From Hofstenia miamia (Eukaryota > Xenacoelomorpha > Acoela > Hofsteniidae), in assembly GCA_900660155.1 (NCBI GenBank), contig CABFPE010000043.1:1986949-2017590 (forward strand): DNA of 30,642 nucleotides, read 5' to 3'. The stretch's first letter is position 1. Each line of letters opens with the position of its first letter. Under the pieces are notes generated by a model. The model was not told the DNA's origin. It made no database searches and saw nothing but the letters and a program-made list of their open reading frames with translations. Positions 28,362-30,642 of this stretch are shown here, one piece after another. The position numbers and the translations under genes are program-made.

Positions 28362-30642
28362 TATTTGTCGGCAATGTATCAATATCTATGACCTACCATA
28401 GACCATGAGTCAGAGTATCTGAAAAGTGATATTTGTGGAACCAAGCCTCCCTTATTATAATTGCTCATATCAGTTAAATAATATGTTTTCATTTCTGTTA
28501 AATTGATTTTTATGGTCAACACTGACCAAACTTTCATTAACATGAGAAGAAGAGGCTAAGGAACAAGAATTGCTGGAGCCCCCACCCCTCCCCCAATTAT
28601 TGTATCCAGGTGACACTGATTTTAGTATCAAATCTTAAGAAATTTAAGCTTTGTATGGGAATGCCCTCAGTTCACTTCCTCCAATAATAATATTGCTAGC
28701 TCCTAATGAAATTTAACAAGCAGGCATAATTGTGAAACTTACACTACTAAATGCTCATTTAGACTTATTTTGAGTAGCTGGATTGCAGTGGTATGCCCTT
28801 GCAATCATTGATAAGAGTGTGAAATTTATTGAATTAGCATGTAATTAAAGAAGTTTCCATAATAATTAATTAATTAGCAGCTGGAAATCAACCAAAGTAG
28901 TAATCAATAAAAGTAGTAATACCTGTGGCAACAAGGTGGCACAAATTGACCTTTGACCCTGGTGGGTATGTTTGTGATGTAATTGTATACTTTGGCCATC
29001 TGAGTAGTATAACATAAACATAGGAGGTTCAGCAAACGGACCTTTTGACCTCTAGTGATTCATGAATATTGGAGGAGTGGTTTTAGTGACTCACCACTTG
29101 ATTGACAACTCACTAATAGGTTTTCAGTGACGTCACATACTTGACTAATGCATTTTTTTGACAGGTTGGGGTTGTTTTTTGACAGGTGAGGGTAACTCGC
29201 AAAGTGCTTTTTGACAACTATCGCTAATTGATTTTTTAATTGATTTTATGGTGATTCATGTTAGGGCCAATTTTACACTGTTTTGGTATGACTAATTTCA
29301 TTTTCGCTTTTGTGATTTTCTATTGTTGGCTAATTTTACAACCCATTGTGGGATACGTACACATAATATTACAAACTAATTTTCCATTACATGTAAAAAC
29401 ACAGAACGCAATGACAAACCACACATATCAAATTTTCCATAATCATCTATACCACTCCTAACAATGAAAACACACCCTCACCTCTCATCTGAGGAACAAT
29501 TTGTCAAAATTCATTGTTAACATGTTTTATCATACATTTTGTTTTCAAAACACATTTTCATTTACATAAACAATATTTTCATTTCTAAGCAAACAAACTA
29601 TAATTAAAAACTATTTCGTTAATACATGTGGAAAATATTAAACATAGTTAAACAAAAAGAGATTGCAATCCATTGTAATAAAAACGTTTAAAATTTTTTA
29701 GACATTAGTAAAAAACGCATTTGTCTAGTTTACATGTTAAAACAAAATTCATCAATTTCCAAAAATATAAAACCAGATATTTAAGTGAGCATGGTAAAGC
29801 CCATATTTTAAAAACAAGACAAAACACGTGTATATTATACACATTCCATTTATAATAATGGTAAATTACACTATTAAATTTTGTCTATTGAATTAGTCTA
29901 TCACCACCAATGTTGATGTGAGTTCATATATTGTCATCACCCGCCGTCTTCATTTCCCATGCACAGATAATTTTCGTCAAGTCTTGTTCATCTGATATGT
30001 GTCAATAATCACACAATGCCATCAATAAATTACATCTAAGCTTTGGTATAAGTGTTATGCATCCGCAAAATTAAATGGGGAACAATTACACCATGCAATT
30101 AATAATCAAGATTTTATAGACACTCTCTTTTTTGGCATATTAAATTAACAGAGTATTATTGCAAGCCCGAGAAATTGATATTAACAAAATATAATGAATA
30201 ATACGTTCTGTGGATTGATTTAGTTGCCTCCTTGGTTAACATTGGCGTAATTCCACACTGAACAGAATACATTGATTTTGGAGTTAACTTGCTTTATGCT
30301 GTAAGAATTTGGAGGGACAATGTACGAGTTGGTTTCCCACTAACATCCTCGCCAATACATAATGACTTCACATGGAGACTAAATAATATCATAATCACAA
30401 TAAACTATATCACCTAATTTTGAGCGAGTAATTAATGGGGGGGGTTGTTTTATATGACGGGAACATTTCTTCTTCTTATACCAATAGAAAAACAATAGAA
30501 TTAAATGTTTAAACCGAATCATCAATGATGGCGAACTTTTTTGTATACTCAGAGAAACTAAATAAACCTTAGCAAAATATATAATTAATTTCTTCTACCA
30601 TATTTATTGTATGAGATTTGTTAGCGTCAAAGAGGCATTCTT
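28362..30642. other. A+T-rich sequence without a supported gene
   Basis: Only short chance frames (for example 29258-29461). Small features: two ttttttgacaggt copies near 29155 and 29178 with a related ctttttgacaac at 29208; attaattaattag near 28865; a G8 run near 30438. No TIR, LTR, tRNA or protein motif is seen. Confidence 0.5.

Noticed and set aside
1..30642. CRISPR arrays, bacterial operons, rRNA or tRNA genes
   Set aside because: No regularly spaced direct repeats, no Shine-Dalgarno-led operons and no cloverleaf-like segments were recognised. The content is eukaryotic mobile DNA.

Overview
The window looks like nuclear DNA from an A+T-rich invertebrate animal (about two thirds A+T or more, by eye). 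The species cannot be named from the sequence. There is no prokaryotic gene organisation and no recognisable intact host gene, tRNA or rRNA. Almost everything identifiable is a decayed mobile element: two non-LTR retrotransposons, one complete but mutated Ty3/Gypsy-type LTR retrotransposon, and one deleted Polinton/Maverick-type DNA element with a mariner-like scrap inside it.

Layout. About 515-6690 (minus strand): a CR1/Jockey-superfamily LINE. In its own 5'->3' order it has tandem upstream units (6690-5877), an open ORF1 with an SGNH/esterase-like domain (5860-4694), and an ORF2 that starts one base after the ORF1 stop. ORF2 encodes a hydrophobic leader, a perfect 2A-type motif GDIELNPGP, an APE endonuclease, a reverse transcriptase, and a 3' tail with a TAA/TTA microsatellite near 515-529. 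Single N bases at 636, 799, 2644, 2942, 3400, 3811 and 3955 join segments that repeat nearby LINE sequence, so this stretch is a chimeric assembly. 7478-8590 (minus): a second, different LINE reverse transcriptase fragment.

8869-18493 (plus): a 9.6 kb Ty3/Gypsy element with two about 860 bp LTRs (TG...CA), a CTAG target duplication, a primer binding site directly after the 5' LTR, gag with a CCHC knuckle, DTGA protease, RT (YIDD), RNase H and integrase. About 2.5 kb of extra coding sequence lies between integrase and the 3' LTR (15155-17643). It encodes a large third protein I do not recognise, which is the best candidate here for something undescribed.

19899-28361: a Polinton/Maverick relic with about 1 kb inverted arms. 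It holds a packaging-ATPase C-terminal fragment (duplicated across the N at 22663), a tandemly duplicated unknown coding segment, a Polinton-type integrase and a jelly-roll capsid-like gene. All are broken by stops and frameshifts, and polymerase and protease genes are absent. 28362-30642 shows no gene I can support.

The elements do not form a host pathway. Each set of genes would have served its own replication and integration: LINE by target-primed reverse transcription, Gypsy by particle assembly and integration, Polinton by virus-like packaging and integration. Only the LINE ORF1 is still a long open frame.
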